A stretch of 64,000 bases of DNA, taken from assembly GCF_014641555.1 (NCBI RefSeq), contig NZ_BMHY01000003.1, positions 451,367 through 515,366 of the forward strand. Reading direction: 5' to 3'. The translations under genes were made by a program, and so were the position numbers. A model generated the notes under the pieces. That model searched no databases. It worked only from the letters and a program-made list of their open reading frames with translations, and was not told the DNA's origin. Shown here in pieces: positions 24,502-33,358 of this stretch. The DNA comes from Paenibacillus radicis (ex Gao et al. 2016). Its GTDB lineage: Bacteria; Bacillota; Bacilli; Paenibacillales; Paenibacillaceae. Positions within the stretch are counted from its first letter, which is position 1; every line of letters starts with the position of its first letter.

Positions 24502-25902
24502 ATGACCGCCACCGCAACGATAGACGCGGATAGTGTTGGGCAAGCGCTAGAGGAGCATAAGCGTTATTTTGCCGCCGGGGCAACACAAGATGTGAAATTT
24601 CGGATTGCACAACTGCATAAGCTTCGTGATGCTATCCGGAAATTTGAGCCGCAGCTTACGAAAGCGCTTTACCAGGACTTGCGTAAAGGTGATTTTGAAG
24701 CCTATGCGACTGAAATTGGTTTTGCGCTGGACAGCATTCGGCACACTGCTAAACAACTGAAGCGCTGGGCGCGTCCCCGCAGGGTTAAAACGCCGCTTGT
24801 ACTGATGCCTTCAACCAGCTCTATCCGCTCGGAGCCTTACGGCACGGTCTTAATTATTAGCCCTTTTAATTATCCCTTCCAGCTTTGCATGGAGCCGTTG
24901 ATTGGCGCAATTGCCGCAGGCAACTGTGCGCTGCTGAAGCCGTCGGAATTGACGCCGAATGTCTCCGCAGTTATCGCCCGTTTGATCGGAGAAACTTTCG
25001 ATCCCGCTTATATTCGCGTCGTGGAAGGCGAGAAGGAGGTCACCTCCCTCCTCATCCATGCGCCTTTTGATCTGATCTTTTTTACCGGAAGCACCGCTGT
25101 CGGCAAAATCGTCATGACGGCTGCCGCAAAGAACCTCGTGCCCGTCATTCTGGAGCTGGGCGGAAAAAGTCCGGTTATCGTCGACGCCTCCGCAAATCTG
25201 GATCTGGCGGCCAAGCGGATCGCTTGGGGTAAATTTATGAATACGGGCCAGACCTGCATTGCCCCGGATTATATTTTGGCGCATGCCGACATTAAGGAGC
25301 AGTTGATTGCTAAGCTGAAAGAGACGATTTCGAGCTTCTACGGAACGGATGCCGCCACTAGCCGTGATTACGGCCGCATCGTCAATACGAGAAGATTTGA
25401 TCAGCTGGCGGCTATACTCGAGCAGGATCGGGCTGGTATACGCTATGGAGGCACAGTAGATCGGGACGATCTCTATATTGAGCCTACGCTCCTGGATACA
25501 GCATGCTGGAAAGACGCTGCTATGGCGGAAGAAATTTTCGGTCCGATTTTGCCCATTATGGAATATCAGGACCTGGACGATGCGATTGCCGGCGTCAATG
25601 CGCGGCCTAAGCCGCTTGCCCTTTACGTGTTCACGGAAAACCGCGCCGTCGAGCAGGAGGTGCTGAGCCGCATTTCGTTCGGGGGAGGCTGCGTCAACGA
25701 TACGATCTCCCACATTATCAATCCCTATCTGCCCTTCGGAGGTATCGGCAATGCGGGTATTGGCGCTTACCATGGCAAGCATGGCTTCGACCAATTTTCC
25801 CATCAGAAAAGCATCCTGAAAAAAAGTACGCTGCTGGACATCACCATCCTATTCCCACCCTATAACGACAGGCTGAAATGGGTCAAAAAGCTGCTGAAAT
25901 AA
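24502..25902 (+). CDS. Aldehyde dehydrogenase (class 3 / fatty-aldehyde type)
   Basis: 466 residues, short for the superfamily and typical of the class-3-like enzymes such as B. subtilis YwdH. Motifs: ISPFNYPFQLCMEPLIGAIA (N-terminal cofactor region), FFTGSTAVGK, LELGGKSPVIVD with the general-base Glu, GQTCIAPDY with the catalytic Cys (about residue 245), and EEIFGPILPI. The C terminus (DITILFPPYNDRLKWVKKLL) is hydrophobic-amphipathic as in membrane-associated fatty-aldehyde dehydrogenases. It oxidises aldehydes with NAD(P)+. Own terminator; no obvious partner. Confidence 0.93.
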   Translation: MTATATIDADSVGQALEEHKRYFAAGATQDVKFRIAQLHKLRDAIRKFEPQLTKALYQDLRKGDFEAYATEIGFALDSIRHTAKQLKRWARPRRVKTPLVLMPSTSSIRSEPYGTVLIISPFNYPFQLCMEPLIGAIAAGNCALLKPSELTPNVSAVIARLIGETFDPAYIRVVEGEKEVTSLLIHAPFDLIFFTGSTAVGKIVMTAAAKNLVPVILELGGKSPVIVDASANLDLAAKRIAWGKFMNTGQTCIAPDYILAHADIKEQLIAKLKETISSFYGTDAATSRDYGRIVNTRRFDQLAAILEQDRAGIRYGGTVDRDDLYIEPTLLDTACWKDAAMAEEIFGPILPIMEYQDLDDAIAGVNARPKPLALYVFTENRAVEQEVLSRISFGGGCVNDTISHIINPYLPFGGIGNAGIGAYHGKHGFDQFSHQKSILKKSTLLDITILFPPYNDRLKWVKKLLK

Positions 25903-25917
25903 ATGATAGGCAAAAAA

Positions 25918-25957
25918 GGAAATCCCCCAGCCTGTTTTGGCTAGGGGATTTCCTTTC
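25918..25957. terminator. Strong intrinsic terminator
   Basis: GGAAATCCCC.CAGCC / GGCT.AGGGGATTTCC stem with a TGTTTT loop and TTTCTT tail, A6 on the other side. It precedes repeat element copy B. Confidence 0.85.
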
Positions 25958-25970
25958 TTGGGCTGTTCTC

Positions 25971-26174
25971 CAACGAACCGGCTCGCTATTTAGCGAAGCT
26001 AACTTCGCTCGAGAGGGTCAGTCCGCCTTCGACCGGTACGATAGCGAATCTAGCTTCGCTACTCATGAACCTAGGTTCACGGATAGCGAAATTTAGTTCG
26101 CTGCAGCAGAGTCGACGATCTCGCTGCACCTCTTTAGCGAATGTGCCTTCGCTATATTGCGAAGGCGGTTCGCT
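25971..26174. repeat. Composite seven-palindrome intergenic element, copy B
   Basis: 204 bp with the exact spacing 17-4-18-33-18-3-18-3-18-33-18-4-17. Palindromes at 25971-25987, 25992-26009, 26043-26060, 26064-26081 (central GAACCTAGGTTC), 26085-26102, 26136-26153 and 26158-26174; spacers 26010-26042 and 26103-26135. It lies between the convergent ends of the aldehyde dehydrogenase and TPR genes. The right spacer itself can fold (GCAGC/GCTGC). Confidence 0.92.
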
Positions 26175-26216
26175 ATCTCTCACTAGCGCAAGCAGCCACC
26201 GCAAAGCCTCATCCAA

Positions 26217-27272
26217 TCAGCCGCCGCTGATTTTCTTCACCAAGCGGCTGATGTTCTGCTCCTTCTCGGCGATGAAACGGTGCATATAGTCGTTGCCGTT
26301 TCTATCGTTAAAGGCTTGCGCTAGCGTGCCAATCTCCTCATCCAGCCAAGCGAGCGTAACCTGCTCGGATTCGGCCAGCTTTTTGCGGCGTTTCACCTTC
26401 GACCACTGCTGGAGGAACAATCGCACGGAGAGCAAATACTGGAACCGGTCCCACGGCATCTTGCTCTCCAAGCCAAGCTGAATCGTTCGCTCATACAGCT
26501 TGACCGCCTTGGGCATGTCCGTTACGGTGAAAAACTCCATAAACACGCCATATTCGGGCAAGTAAGAAGGACCTTCGATCGATCGAAACGCCTTCTTCGC
26601 GATATCAATAGCCCGGTCAAATTCGCCGAGCTTCAACAGCGGAACGATCATATTGCTGTATGTCGTCTGAGGAACGGAACGGCAGCTCATTCGGCCATCG
26701 AGGATCGGCTTAATCGTCTGCATCCCCCGCTTCAAATGGTTGATGCGGAAGTAGTATTCGCCAAACAGATTTTGCTCGCATGCCAGACAATCGGATAGCG
26801 AATCACGCGGCGTTTCCTTCCACAGCTTGTGATAAGCTGCCGCCGCCTCCAAATGACCTTGCGACAGCAAAAAATTGACCTTTTGCTGATAATAAGCCCG
26901 CAGCGTATAGCCATACTGCTTGCACTTCCGTTCAAAATCGGCGAATACCGCCTCGATTTGCTCCAGGCTGAACTGCGGCAGCCGCCAAATCTGGTTCAGC
27001 ACCCATTTGTAGTGCCACATAATGCTGAAGCTGGAGTACACACCCGGGTTATTCTCGAATTTCGCGAGGCACCAGGAGAACGAAATGAACAAACGCTCCG
27101 GACAGCCGCATTCGAGCGTCGCCGATGAATAATCCATTCTCGCATCGTAGGCGTCACTCTCAGTCATATACTGGTCGGCAATCCGGATCGCTTCCTCTAG
27201 TACAACGAGCTTCCGCTTGCCATCGGGCATCGACCAAAACTCTCTGCGCAGTCCGTAATAGCGCTGCTTCAT
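26217..27272 (-). CDS. TPR-like helical partner protein of the HSP90 homologue
   Basis: 351 residues, entirely helical with TPR/superhelix character (EQIEAVFADFERKCKQYGYT, LLKLGEFDRAIDIAKKAF, MPKAVKLYERTIQLGLESK). No catalytic motif. Its start overlaps the stop of the HSP90-family gene by 4 nt (ATGA), so the two are translationally coupled. In eukaryotes TPR proteins are standard HSP90 co-chaperones; here a co-chaperone or client-recruiting role is inferred from the operon, not shown. No signal peptide, so cytoplasmic. Confidence 0.8.
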   Translation of the reverse strand: MKQRYYGLRREFWSMPDGKRKLVVLEEAIRIADQYMTESDAYDARMDYSSATLECGCPERLFISFSWCLAKFENNPGVYSSFSIMWHYKWVLNQIWRLPQFSLEQIEAVFADFERKCKQYGYTLRAYYQQKVNFLLSQGHLEAAAAYHKLWKETPRDSLSDCLACEQNLFGEYYFRINHLKRGMQTIKPILDGRMSCRSVPQTTYSNMIVPLLKLGEFDRAIDIAKKAFRSIEGPSYLPEYGVFMEFFTVTDMPKAVKLYERTIQLGLESKMPWDRFQYLLSVRLFLQQWSKVKRRKKLAESEQVTLAWLDEEIGTLAQAFNDRNGNDYMHRFIAEKEQNISRLVKKISGG

Positions 27273-29053
27273 CGTGCCCCTCCGACGGCCTCGTCTAAGC
27301 CCCTATTCATAAAATGCAGCAACGATTCATTCATAAGACGCAGCTCCTCTGCGTTCATTGAATGATTGCCCATAAGAAGCGCCTGTGTATAGAACAACTC
27401 GATACACACCTTTTGCAGTTCTATATCTCCGGAAGCAGCCGCTTTGCGGACGATCGGATTATTGTAATTGAAGCAAAGCCGGGCAAAAGGCTCGTCGTAC
27501 AGCTCCTGCCGGATGACTTGCACGATGCTGGCAAACAACGCATTAGCCTCCCGTTCACTGTCATCTGCCAGTTTGAACAGGTTAACCTCTTCATTCGTCG
27601 TATACAGCGCCGGAATATCGGCCGGTTCAAACCATCGGATCGAGCAGCGGCATTGAAACCGCTCCAGCAATGCATCGGCTAAATCCCGAAACGGCTCCAG
27701 CGCCTTCCGTTCTTCGCCAGCTAGACGTTCAAAGCGGTTTGCAATAGCCAAGATATCAAGAATGGAGACGTCCACATCCTCCGACACGCTCGGAAGCTTA
27801 CGAACCAGCTCGAAATCATGCACATAACCGCCATTGATGACCATCAATCCCTGCGATCTTGCTACGCGGGCAATCTGCCGAAACTCGTCCAGCGTAGTCG
27901 TCACTAAAATCTCCGGATAGCTGGAGAGAATATCCGACATCGACATATCCCCGTAGGACGTTTCGAAATTGAGATAACGAATAATGAGCTCATAGAGCTC
28001 CTCGTCCTCAACCGCCATTGCTTTCAGCGAAGCGTAATGGATTAAGATAATTCGCTTCAACAGCTCCGGGTCCTGCTCTGAGAGTCCAATCAAGTGCTGC
28101 TTGATGCAGTTCCCCAGCTCGTCTCTAACCAGGAAAAACAAATCATTTTCCTGAAACGCCTCGCGGGAAGCCGTAGGCCGCAAGCTGTCCGTATTCATGA
28201 TGCCGTTGACGAAAAAAGCCCAAGGCGGCAAAATTGTAGCCATTTTATCGGAGAGCAGCATGTTCTTCAAATAGACCTGATGACGCTTCTCATCCTGGAG
28301 GCTTACGGCATAGGGTAAAATATACGCCACACCCTCCACGCCGCCAATGGCGGAATGAAGCGGGATGGCATCCATAGGCTTGTAGTAGGCCGAATGCTCG
28401 ATATAATCCAGCGCGCCCGCCCGATCAAGCTTCCAAGGCGGCAGCGATTCGTTAATTCGTTCTTCGTTGCCTCCCTCCGTCAAATAGATCGGCGTCGGCA
28501 AAAACTGCCCGTAACGGGTCAACAAATCACTGACCCGGTCATATTCGAAATAATCCTCATACTCCGGCTTAGCCTTCAAATAGACCGTCGTCCCGATCGG
28601 AGCCTGATTGTTCAGCTTTTTGATCGCATAAGTACCGTCCGGTTTGCCCCGCCATTCCAAGGAATCGCCATCCGCTGCAGAACGTGTAATCAGTACGATC
28701 TCATCGCTAACAACGAAACAAGCAAGCAGTCCTACGCCAAACTGACCGATAAACGCCTCAGCTGCATCCAGATCGCCCTTCTTCGTCGTACTGCCTATAC
28801 GCGCGAGAAATTGTTCAATTTCCTGCAGCGTAAGGCCTGCTCCATTGTCTTGAAGGGACAACGTATGCGAGGACGGGAACAGCTCCACCGTCACTCTCTC
28901 CTCATACTGATGACCAAGCTTTCTTCTGGCGGTTATCGCGTCTACACCGTTTTGCAGCAGCTCGCGGATAAAAACACCCGGATCCGAATAAAGATGATTG
29001 GACAGCAAATCGATAATTCCCTGTAAATTTACCTGAAAATTCATATTTTCCAT
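27269..29053 (-). CDS. HSP90-family ATPase (divergent HtpG)
   Basis: 594 residues. The GHKL ATPase domain has FIRELLQNGVDAI (Glu and Asn of the ATP/Mg site), LQDNGAGLTLQEIEQFLARI and GQFGVGLLACFVVSDEI. The middle domain keeps the catalytic Arg region RPTASREAFQEND. This is a divergent HtpG form without the charged linker of eukaryotic HSP90 and with a shortened C-terminal dimerisation domain. An AGAGG at 6 nt precedes the ATG. It is the first gene of a two-gene operon with a TPR protein. The presence of a dedicated TPR partner suggests a specialised rather than a housekeeping chaperone. Confidence 0.9.
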   Translation of the reverse strand: MENMNFQVNLQGIIDLLSNHLYSDPGVFIRELLQNGVDAITARRKLGHQYEERVTVELFPSSHTLSLQDNGAGLTLQEIEQFLARIGSTTKKGDLDAAEAFIGQFGVGLLACFVVSDEIVLITRSAADGDSLEWRGKPDGTYAIKKLNNQAPIGTTVYLKAKPEYEDYFEYDRVSDLLTRYGQFLPTPIYLTEGGNEERINESLPPWKLDRAGALDYIEHSAYYKPMDAIPLHSAIGGVEGVAYILPYAVSLQDEKRHQVYLKNMLLSDKMATILPPWAFFVNGIMNTDSLRPTASREAFQENDLFFLVRDELGNCIKQHLIGLSEQDPELLKRIILIHYASLKAMAVEDEELYELIIRYLNFETSYGDMSMSDILSSYPEILVTTTLDEFRQIARVARSQGLMVINGGYVHDFELVRKLPSVSEDVDVSILDILAIANRFERLAGEERKALEPFRDLADALLERFQCRCSIRWFEPADIPALYTTNEEVNLFKLADDSEREANALFASIVQVIRQELYDEPFARLCFNYNNPIVRKAAASGDIELQKVCIELFYTQALLMGNHSMNAEELRLMNESLLHFMNRGLDEAVGGAR

Positions 29054-29156
29054 TAAATACCTCTAATATGTCGTAATATAATGATCTGTGCATTATAATT
29101 CTATTTTTTTCGCGCTTTTTCCTGCTTTTATTACTTATTTTTCTGTATGGATAGAA

Positions 29157-29208
29157 AAAGACAACTTCCCAAAAACGCGTATCTCGCGCTTAACAGGAAG
29201 TTGTCTTT
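29157..29208 (-). terminator. Intrinsic terminator of the cytoplasmic GH30 gene
   Basis: Perfect 13-bp stem AAAGACAACTTCC (29157-29169) / GGAAGTTGTCTTT (29196-29208), with a T-rich stretch on the minus-strand side. Confidence 0.85.
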
Positions 29209-29221
29209 ATCGTTTCATTCG

Positions 29222-30631
29222 TTATTTCCAGCAATAAGTAGCTACCGTTTTGGCTGGCAGGCTGTCCGCAAACTGCCGGCCCTGACATAACACCCGGAAA
29301 GGCTGCGCCGTTTCACTCTGATTAATGACAATCGCAACGAATTCCCCATCCGGATTCAGGAAGACTACATTCGTAACGGTCTCCGCAGAACCGTACGTAC
29401 TGCCGACTCTTACTGCTCCCCGCCGGATAAACTTCGAGAACTGGCCGAGTAGGTAATACTCCGGTGTCACCCAGCTGTTATCGGCTTGATCAGCATCCTG
29501 GATGAATAGAGTTGGACCGGGGGTCCCCATCCATTGATGCGTGCCGATTCGGCTGTCCAGCATCGTAACCCAAGCATTATAGCTGCAAGCATAGTTGCGG
29601 AAATATTGTGCAATCCGGTCCGCCCCCTCCGCACCCCACACGGAGCGTTCGGTCAAGTAGATTGGCTTATCCGGGTATGCGGCATGAAGCTCACTCATCG
29701 CCTCCGGTGATCCTTCATAATCATGGAGAGCAATGCCGTCTGTCGCGGCAAAGCCTTCCGGATCATTCAAAATCGGCGTCACATATCCCATTGCATCGAT
29801 AAAGTTATGATCGAAGATCCATAATTTTGTCGTCAGCCCATGTGCCGCAAACTCGCGCTTGAGTGCGACAGCCAGTTCCTTCTGTCTCTCCGGCGGCATA
29901 TAGCAGCTCGGATAATCGGTCTCCAGCAGCGGCTCATTTTGCATCGTCATTGCGTATACCGGAATACCATGCTGCGCATAGGCTTGAATCGACTTCCGGT
30001 AATACTTTGCCAGCGCATCGGTATAGGCCTGCCCTTCCTTCAGCATGCCCCGCTTTAAATCGCCATTCGTCTTCATCCATGCAGGAGGACTCCAGGGCGA
30101 CGCAAAAATCCGTACATCCGGGGCAATTGCAATCAGCTGCTGAATCGTCGCTATAATCGACAGCTCAATGTCCTTCTCAATTGTGAAACGTTCCAGTTCA
30201 AAGTCCGTCTCGCCTTCCGGCAAATCGTTATACGTATAAAACGGCTCTGCCGTAAAATCCGACGTGCCAATCGCTATGCGAATCAGGTTCAGTCCGATTC
30301 CCGCCTCCGAATCAACCAGCTGGCGCAGCACCTGTTCCCGCTTATCCGGAGACATTTTCGCCAAATTGTGAATAGTCGTCTCTTCAATGGAAGTGCCGAT
30401 GCCCAGCATTTCCTGATAACGGTGCTCTGGTGAGACTAACAGCGCAGGCGACTGAGCAGCCTCAGGCGCTGTCCAGGACAGCCCCGGCTGCTGGCTCAGC
30501 CGGTGCTCCGTCTCATGCGGCCCAGAGAACCATTGGCTGCCGCCGGGCGCCAGCGAAGTGCTGTACCATACCTCTACTTCAGAATTACGTCTTGCATCTG
30601 AACTTAAAACGGATTGATTCATCTTGTTCAT
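29222..30631 (-). CDS. Glycoside hydrolase family 30, cytoplasmic
   Basis: 469 residues from the ATG at 30631 (GGAG 8 nt upstream; an earlier in-frame ATG has no site). Catalytic acid/base Glu in TMQNEPLLE (about residue 231) and nucleophile Glu in IYLTERSVWG (about 327); the fold is a TIM barrel plus a short beta-sandwich (VVFLNPDGEFVAIVINQSE). No signal peptide, so it should degrade imported oligosaccharides in the cytoplasm. It follows the ABC importer and shares its family with the giant surface GH30 at 39673-44373, so the two likely work on the same polymer outside and inside the cell. Substrate candidates for this GH30 group are beta-1,6-glucan or -galactan and similar glycans; not resolved here. 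Confidence 0.9.
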   Translation of the reverse strand: MNKMNQSVLSSDARRNSEVEVWYSTSLAPGGSQWFSGPHETEHRLSQQPGLSWTAPEAAQSPALLVSPEHRYQEMLGIGTSIEETTIHNLAKMSPDKREQVLRQLVDSEAGIGLNLIRIAIGTSDFTAEPFYTYNDLPEGETDFELERFTIEKDIELSIIATIQQLIAIAPDVRIFASPWSPPAWMKTNGDLKRGMLKEGQAYTDALAKYYRKSIQAYAQHGIPVYAMTMQNEPLLETDYPSCYMPPERQKELAVALKREFAAHGLTTKLWIFDHNFIDAMGYVTPILNDPEGFAATDGIALHDYEGSPEAMSELHAAYPDKPIYLTERSVWGAEGADRIAQYFRNYACSYNAWVTMLDSRIGTHQWMGTPGPTLFIQDADQADNSWVTPEYYLLGQFSKFIRRGAVRVGSTYGSAETVTNVVFLNPDGEFVAIVINQSETAQPFRVLCQGRQFADSLPAKTVATYCWK

Positions 30632-30706
30632 ATTGCTCTCTCCTTTTCCCTCTCTATCTCTTATCTGCTCTGCCTGCAAAAATGCAATAAAAGCGAAGAC
30701 AGCACC

Positions 30707-30734
30707 GCGGCTAAGCCAAATTCAGCTTAGCCGC
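30707..30734 (-). terminator. Strong hairpin between substrate-binding protein and GH30 genes
   Basis: GCGGCTAAG (30707-30715) / CTTAGCCGC (30726-30734). A U-run is not immediate, so it may be a transcript-stabilising hairpin that keeps the upstream lipoprotein message high rather than a true terminator. Confidence 0.5.
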
Positions 30735-30753
30735 GCCATGCTATCCCGCTATA

Positions 30754-32334
30754 TTATTGAATGCCTTTTTCGTCAAAATATTTATTGGCTTCGCCCTGTA
30801 CGTACGCCAGAACCTTATCGACGCCCGCTGCTTTCAATTTATCGCGGTACGTTTTCAAAGAAGCGTCTACATCGCTGGTCAGACCCAGCATCAGCGGCTT
30901 GCCGTATTGCTCAAACACTTGGTTTACGGCTGCAAGCTCCGCTTTAACCGGCTCGTAGTCCAGGGAGATTGGTCCGAAAATATCCGGTTTGCTGATTGGC
31001 TTGAACTCTTCCTTCAGCACGTCCAGACCTTCCCAGCCGCCTTTCTCCTTCTTCATGTTCGGCTCATAACGCCAGCCCCAGCTTGCGATGTCGTAGCGTG
31101 GCGTTTCGTTCAAGTCCACGCCAGGAGCCGGGATGACGATCGTTTTGTCGTCCTCGCCTTTTGCCCAGTGCGTGCCTTCGATACCGTAGGTCATCAGATT
31201 GAAGTAGGCCGGATCGTTACGCAATTTGTCCAGCACCATCAAGGAACGCTCTGGATTCGTCGAAGCTTTCGGAATCGCCATGCCGTTTGCGATTGGAATC
31301 GTCGGAATGACATAGTTGTGGAAGCGGCTGAACGGGAAGTAGCCGATTTCCATGTTCAATCCTTTTGCTTTCACTTCATTGATAAAACCGCCTGCGCTGG
31401 ACGGGTTACGCCAATAAAGCGCGCCTTGGCCCGTCTTGATGAAATCGCCTGCTTCCTGTTTGGAAGACAGCGAGTTTTTGTTCCAGTAGCCTTTGCTTTC
31501 CCATACTTTCATCTTCTTGACCCAAGCCTCATACTCGTCCGTGAACGGCAGAACTTGAATGTCGCGAGGCGTTGCATAGGACATCGAACCGATAACCTCA
31601 CCCGTAATCTGCTGGAAGTCCACCGAAGCACGGAACAGCGTTGCGATGTTCTCGTAAGCGGCGCCATTGATCGGCGTTACTTTTTTCTGCGTCTTCACTG
31701 CATCCATATACGCCTCAATCGAATTCACGTCCGTGAACTCCGGCAGGTTCAGCTCTTTGCGCCAGTCTTCGCGGTACACGTAGCCAATCGGCGTATATTC
31801 CGCGTTCGTGTTCGGCACTGCATAGATACCGCCGCCAACCTTTACCGACTCCCAATCCTGCTCCGGCACGTTGCCCCAAGTCGTTGGCGCGTATTTCGGC
31901 AGCAGGTCTTTCAGATCAAGAAATGCGCCTTGTTTGGACAGCTTGTAAAATTCGGCCCAGTTCGATGCGAAGATCATATCGATCTTCTCGCCGGACGTCA
32001 GCAGCAGGTTGTATTTCGTCTGCCAGTCATTCCACGTCGTAAACTTCAGATCGACCGTCGTGTTCAGGTCTTTCTCCAGCATTTTGTTCCATTCCGCAAC
32101 GATTTTATCCTGGTTTTTGTGCGCGTCGCCAACCAGATACCAAGTCAGCTTCACTTTTTTCAATTTCTCGCCTTCGGCCTCTTTGCCGCTGTTCGTTGCT
32201 GCCGGTTCTCCGTTTTTCTCACCGTTTGTACTAGGCTTACCGCTATTGTTGTTATTGCTTCCGCATGCTGCAAGCAGCGAGAGAACAAGCGACAGAAGAA
32301 GAACAAGCGATACCCATTTCACTCTCTTTTTCAA
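30754..32334 (-). CDS. Carbohydrate ABC transporter substrate-binding lipoprotein (LplA-like)
   Basis: 526 residues from a TTG at 32334, with AAGGAGGAG 6 nt upstream. Signal peptide and lipobox: KWVSLVLLLSLVLSLLAACG, with Cys as the lipidated residue, then an Asn/Gly/Glu-rich linker. The mature part is a family-1-type solute-binding fold (VKLTWYLVGDAHKNQDKIV; FASNWAEFYKLSKQGAFLDL) with a C-terminal DUF3502-type region. It should capture oligosaccharides released by the surface GH30. Encoded in an operon with two permeases; the ATPase is missing, so a shared MsmX-like ATPase is expected elsewhere. Confidence 0.93.
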   Translation of the reverse strand: MKKRVKWVSLVLLLSLVLSLLAACGSNNNNSGKPSTNGEKNGEPAATNSGKEAEGEKLKKVKLTWYLVGDAHKNQDKIVAEWNKMLEKDLNTTVDLKFTTWNDWQTKYNLLLTSGEKIDMIFASNWAEFYKLSKQGAFLDLKDLLPKYAPTTWGNVPEQDWESVKVGGGIYAVPNTNAEYTPIGYVYREDWRKELNLPEFTDVNSIEAYMDAVKTQKKVTPINGAAYENIATLFRASVDFQQITGEVIGSMSYATPRDIQVLPFTDEYEAWVKKMKVWESKGYWNKNSLSSKQEAGDFIKTGQGALYWRNPSSAGGFINEVKAKGLNMEIGYFPFSRFHNYVIPTIPIANGMAIPKASTNPERSLMVLDKLRNDPAYFNLMTYGIEGTHWAKGEDDKTIVIPAPGVDLNETPRYDIASWGWRYEPNMKKEKGGWEGLDVLKEEFKPISKPDIFGPISLDYEPVKAELAAVNQVFEQYGKPLMLGLTSDVDASLKTYRDKLKAAGVDKVLAYVQGEANKYFDEKGIQ

Positions 32335-32404
32335 ATTCGACTCCTCCTTATTTATAATTGCCATCATCTATGTTAGCCGGTTGCCCGGTTCTAACCGTTA
32401 TTCA

Positions 32405-33346
32405 TTAACCCTTAACCGCACCAATCGTAAGCCCTTTCACAAAATACCGCTGAACGAAAGGATAGAATAGAATGACCGGGCCCGTCGCCACGACGGCCAC
32501 CGCCATCTTCAGCGTCTCGGTCGGCGGGACGATATTGGCTGCCAGGTAAGCGCCATTATTCGTCTGTAGTACGGCCGCGCTGGACAGTATCTTGTAAAGC
32601 AGAAACTGGAGCGGATATTTGTCTCCGGAAGTAATGAACACGTTGGCGTTGAACCAGTCGTTCCAGTAGCCCAGTGCCAGGAACAGCCCGATGGTCGCGA
32701 GGCCCGGCGTCGAGAGCGGCATGATCAGCTTCCAGTAAATGCGGAAGTCGCCAGCGCCATCGATCTTTGCCGATTCCACGATGGAATCCGGAATTGATTT
32801 CATGAAGCTGCGCATCAGAATAATATTCCATGCGCTGACGAGCGGCGGCAGAATGAGCGCCCAATAGCTGTCTTTCAGCCCCAGATGCTTGGTCATCATG
32901 ATGTACCAAGGGATCAGGCCCCCGCTGAACAGTGTCGTGAAATAGATGAAGAATGAAAGCTGGTTCCGGTAGACGAAGTCCTTGCGGGATAGTACATAAC
33001 CGGCCATAGAGGTCAGCAGCAGTCCCAGCAGCGAACCGGCAACTGTGACGCCAATCGTCACGCCATAAGCCCGGTAAATCTGCTCCGGATTGGAAAATAC
33101 CGATTTATAAGCCTCGAACGATAAGGCGTTCGGGAACAGCTTGAAGCCTTCCGCGATAATTTCGAGTTCGTCCGTGAACGAACCGGCCACAATCAGCCAG
33201 AATGGAATGAGACAGATCAGCGACAGAACAGTCAGCATCGAATAGCCGATGACGTTGAAAGCGATGGTTGCGTTATCCGCTTTTATCCTCGTTACTTTAT
33301 AAGAAGGAGAAGACTGCTGCGGCATGGTTTGGCGATTAGAGCTCAT
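32405..33346 (-). CDS. Carbohydrate ABC transporter permease (LplC-like)
   Basis: 313 residues with six membrane helices. The inner-membrane EAA loop is visible: VESAKIDGAGDFRIYWKLIM followed by PLSTPGLATIGLF. A GGGGGG ribosome binding site precedes the ATG by 6 nt. Second permease of the LplABC-like oligosaccharide importer; 12 nt from the end of the first permease gene. Confidence 0.94.
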   Translation of the reverse strand: MSSNRQTMPQQSSPSYKVTRIKADNATIAFNVIGYSMLTVLSLICLIPFWLIVAGSFTDELEIIAEGFKLFPNALSFEAYKSVFSNPEQIYRAYGVTIGVTVAGSLLGLLLTSMAGYVLSRKDFVYRNQLSFFIYFTTLFSGGLIPWYIMMTKHLGLKDSYWALILPPLVSAWNIILMRSFMKSIPDSIVESAKIDGAGDFRIYWKLIMPLSTPGLATIGLFLALGYWNDWFNANVFITSGDKYPLQFLLYKILSSAAVLQTNNGAYLAANIVPPTETLKMAVAVVATGPVILFYPFVQRYFVKGLTIGAVKG

Positions 33347-33358
33347 TGAATTCCCCCC

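Noticed and set aside
24850-25803. 317-codon open frame antisense to the aldehyde dehydrogenase gene
   Set aside because: It mirrors the coding frame of an unmistakable aldehyde dehydrogenase, and the product has no recognisable fold.
30757-32376. 539-codon open frame antisense to the substrate-binding lipoprotein gene
   Set aside because: It spans almost the whole of a well-supported gene on the other strand, has no ribosome binding site and is Arg/His/Cys-rich, as expected for the antisense frame of biased codons.
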